Shown here one piece after another: positions 62,311 through 64,000 of a stretch of DNA of 64,000 nt. A program made the translations under genes and the position numbers. Below the pieces are notes generated by a model, which searched no databases, was not told the DNA's origin, and saw only the letters and a list, made by a program, of their open reading frames with translations. Source of the DNA: Streptomyces nodosus (GTDB lineage: Bacteria > Actinomycetota > Actinomycetes > Streptomycetales > Streptomycetaceae); NCBI RefSeq assembly GCF_008704995.1, contig NZ_CP023747.1, forward strand, positions 7,164,001-7,228,000. Reading direction: 5' to 3'. Position 1 is the first letter of the stretch; the number at the start of each line of letters is the position of its first letter.

Positions 62311-63510
62311 ATGCGCCGTGAGCCTCGCACCCCGCGACCGGGCTGGGAACGGAAGGTCGTGGAATCGGGTCTGCCGTTCCACACGGTGGCGCTGCCCGGT
62401 GGGGGAACACGCCCCTACTGGAACGAGTCGGCCGCCTATGTGCTCACCTCGGCGGAGGTGGAGTATCTGGAAGACGTCACCGAAGAACTGCACGGGATGT
62501 GTGTGGCGGCCGCCCGGCACATCCTCGACCGGGGGGACACCGCCAGGCTCGGCATCCACCCCGACTGGGTGGAACCCATGCGGGAGACGCTCCAGGACGA
62601 TGCGCCGAGCATCTATGGGCGCTTCGACTTCGCCTGGGACGGCACCGGTGACGCCAAGATGTACGAGTACAACGGGGATGTGCCGGCCGCCCTGCTGGAG
62701 GCCGCCGTGGTGCAGTGGGAGTGGATCGAGGACGTCCACCCCGAGCGCGACCAGTTCAACACCATCCACGAGCGGTTGGTGAAGGCATGGCAGGAGCTGA
62801 CACCCCGGCTGGGGCACCAGGTGCACTTCGCGCACTCCGCCGACGAGCCGGACGAGGACATCATCACGGCCGCCTATCTGCGGGACACCGCGACCGAGGC
62901 GGGACTCGCCACCGTCGGCCTGACCATGGAGGACGTCGGCTGGCACACCGGTCTCGAGCGCTTCGTCGACGTGGACGACGCACCGATCGACTCCTGCTTC
63001 AAGATGTATCCCTGGGACTGGGCGTTCGAGAGCGGCTATGCCGAACAACTGCGCAGGGCACCGCAGTCGACGCGATGGCTGGAACCGATGTGGAAGGCCC
63101 TGCTGTCCACCAAGGGGCTGCTGGCCGTCCTGTGGGAGATGTATCCGGGGCATCCCAACCTGCTGCCGTCCTCTCTCGACGGTCCGCACGGTCTGGACGA
63201 ATGGGTGGCCAAACCGCTGTGGGGCTGGGAAGGGGCCTCGATCAAGGTCCACACCCATGAGCGTTCCTTCGAACAGGCGGGGCCGTTCGGCGACGGGCCG
63301 TATCTGTGGCAGCAGTGGCACCGGCCGCCGTCCTTCGACGGCAACCATATGGTGATCGGCTCCTGGGTGATCGGAGGAAGGCCCGCCGGCATCGGGATCC
63401 GCGAGTCCGACGGGGTGGTCACCGACGGCACGGCCCGCTTCGTCCCGCATCTCATCGACGCGCCGCGCTCGTCGCCGGAGCAGGTCGCCGAGTGGCTGAG
63501 GGACCACTGA
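62311..63510 (+). CDS. Glutathionylspermidine-synthase-like ATP-grasp protein (YgiC type)
   Basis: 399 residues covering the GSP-synth domain: WNESAAYVLTSAEVEYLEDVTEELHGMC near 38, YGRFDFAWDGTGDAKMYEYNGDVPAALLEAA, KPLWGWEGASIKV and the C-terminal VIGSWVIGGRPAGIGIRESD. This group forms C-N bonds to unknown small-molecule or peptide substrates; the amidase half of E. coli glutathionylspermidine synthase is absent. Because Streptomyces uses mycothiol, glutathionylspermidine is not its product. Coupled to the lipoprotein gene. Confidence 0.9.
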   Translation: MRREPRTPRPGWERKVVESGLPFHTVALPGGGTRPYWNESAAYVLTSAEVEYLEDVTEELHGMCVAAARHILDRGDTARLGIHPDWVEPMRETLQDDAPSIYGRFDFAWDGTGDAKMYEYNGDVPAALLEAAVVQWEWIEDVHPERDQFNTIHERLVKAWQELTPRLGHQVHFAHSADEPDEDIITAAYLRDTATEAGLATVGLTMEDVGWHTGLERFVDVDDAPIDSCFKMYPWDWAFESGYAEQLRRAPQSTRWLEPMWKALLSTKGLLAVLWEMYPGHPNLLPSSLDGPHGLDEWVAKPLWGWEGASIKVHTHERSFEQAGPFGDGPYLWQQWHRPPSFDGNHMVIGSWVIGGRPAGIGIRESDGVVTDGTARFVPHLIDAPRSSPEQVAEWLRDH

Positions 63511-63533
63511 GCGGACCTTGGGCGGTCGATTCA

Positions 63534-63547
63534 CGGGGGCGCTCCCA
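63534..63547. promoter_or_regulatory. Second, weaker CebR-like operator
   Basis: CGGGGGCGCTCCCA matches the CebR palindrome TGGGAGCGCTCCCA at 12 of 14 positions; the right half is perfect. It lies 85 bp upstream of the main box. Confidence 0.6.
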
Positions 63548-63618
63548 TGAAGCTTGATATTCACGGGGGTCGAGGGATTACGTGAACCTGCCAAGCCCGG
63601 TTAGGGTGTCGGCGACCA

Positions 63619-63632
63619 TGGGAGCGCTCCCA
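63619..63632. promoter_or_regulatory. CebR operator of the cellulase gene
   Basis: TGGGAGCGCTCCCA is the exact palindrome bound by CebR, the cellobiose-sensing LacI-type repressor of Streptomyces. TAGGGT at 63602-63607 is a possible -10 box just before it, so bound CebR would block transcription of the GH6 gene. Confidence 0.9.
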
Positions 63633-63686
63633 CGGCCATCCGCGTGCCCCCTGGCACTCTCCGACCCGAGAGCACGGAGGACGACT

Positions 63687-64000
63687 GTGACACCCCCCGA
63701 TCCCACCCACCGCCCCGGGACCTCTCCCGGCGCCCTGCATACCCGCCTGGCCTCACTCGGGCTCAGGGCCGCCGCCCTGGGCCTGGCGGCCGGGCTGGCG
63801 GCGGCCGGAACGGCGCTGGCCACCCAGGTGGAGACCGCTGCGGTACAGGGCGGCCTGCCCGCCGGTACCCAGTTCTACAAGGACCCCGCATCGCAGGTGG
63901 TCAAGTGGGCCGCCGCCAACCCCGGTGACTCCCGGCAGCCCGTGATCTCCGCCAAGATCGCGAGCCAGCCGCAGGCCGTCTGGTTCTCCTCGTACAGCCC
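63687..64000 (+). CDS. GH6 cellulase (endoglucanase or cellobiohydrolase), 5' end
   Basis: The frame stays open to the right edge, so only about 104 residues are visible. A signal peptide (LRAAALGLAAGLAAAGTALA) is followed by GGLPAGTQFYKDPASQVVKW and ISAKIASQPQAVWFSSYS, the start of a glycoside hydrolase family 6 catalytic domain. GTG 63687 follows GGAGGACGAC. These enzymes hydrolyse cellulose from the chain interior or end. A CebR box upstream supports the assignment. Confidence 0.88.
   Translation, partial: MTPPDPTHRPGTSPGALHTRLASLGLRAAALGLAAGLAAAGTALATQVETAAVQGGLPAGTQFYKDPASQVVKWAAANPGDSRQPVISAKIASQPQAVWFSSYS

Overview
The window is very GC-rich actinobacterial DNA with strong third-position GC bias, frequent GTG and TTG starts, ATGA gene overlaps and several probably leaderless promoters. 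A sortase-anchored chaplin, a complete cvnABCD conservon, a CebR operator before a GH6 cellulase, an NsdA-type regulator and SapB-free developmental context all point to Streptomyces. The order mreB-like / two DksA-like / sensor kinase-regulator / small protein / fused SecDF matches what I remember of S. coelicolor SCO6166 to SCO6160. That is a recollection, not a comparison I could run. I saw no rRNA, tRNA, insertion sequence, CRISPR array or prophage.

Layout. 1-9.3 kb: the end of a GT87 mannosyltransferase converging on (and overlapping) a D,D-carboxypeptidase, a short Rho paralogue, a SAM methyltransferase, a CE7 esterase, an Rv1733c-type membrane protein, a MarR regulator with its palindromic operator, a PrmC-like methyltransferase and a fibronectin-type lipoprotein. 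9.3-11.3 kb: the dihydroxyacetone kinase operon dhaKLM. 11.6-15.5 kb: a SigC-like ECF sigma factor set among His/Met-rich, PepSY and DUF5134 membrane proteins, probably a copper or envelope metal module. 15.5-18.1 kb: a TetR regulator divergent from two SDR enzymes (one very like 3alpha,20beta-hydroxysteroid dehydrogenase), with a striking array of 17-bp-spaced operators between. 18.1-21.3 kb: HAD phosphatase, FMN reductase, DUF4142 protein and a second Rv1733c-type protein. 21.5-27.9 kb: the mreB-like/DksA/two-component/SecDF block.

28-33.8 kb holds a Gfo/Idh oxidoreductase, a membrane PP2C phosphatase, a CrtI-like FAD oxidoreductase and an acyl-CoA synthetase. 33.8-37.7 kb is the conservon, a GTPase signalling unit. 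38-42.7 kb is a three-gene biosynthetic operon: an AT-less KS-ACP protein, a free-standing adenylation enzyme and an FAD oxidoreductase. 43.5-53.5 kb holds GAF/PAS, DUF397, two-domain Usp, an unknown conserved protein, a secreted amidase, an APH-like kinase divergent from an NsdA-like TPR regulator, and a baeRF-type protein. 53.7-64 kb holds asnB, a secreted tripeptidyl aminopeptidase-like hydrolase, the chaplin with a sigma-BldN-type promoter, three GNAT acetyltransferases, a GlsB/YeaQ membrane protein, a lipoprotein plus YgiC-like ATP-grasp pair, and the 5' end of a CebR-controlled GH6 cellulase.

The signals that most deserve a second look are the KS-ACP/adenylation/FAD operon, the SigC-like metal module, the operator array of the steroid-dehydrogenase locus, the Rho paralogue that seems to have lost its primary RNA-binding aromatics, and the sigma-BldN promoter with an unusual cysteine-free second chaplin domain. 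Many convergent gene pairs are separated by perfect hairpins, listed as terminators. Several short tandem repeats (6, 7, 8, 11 and 15 bp units) sit between genes.
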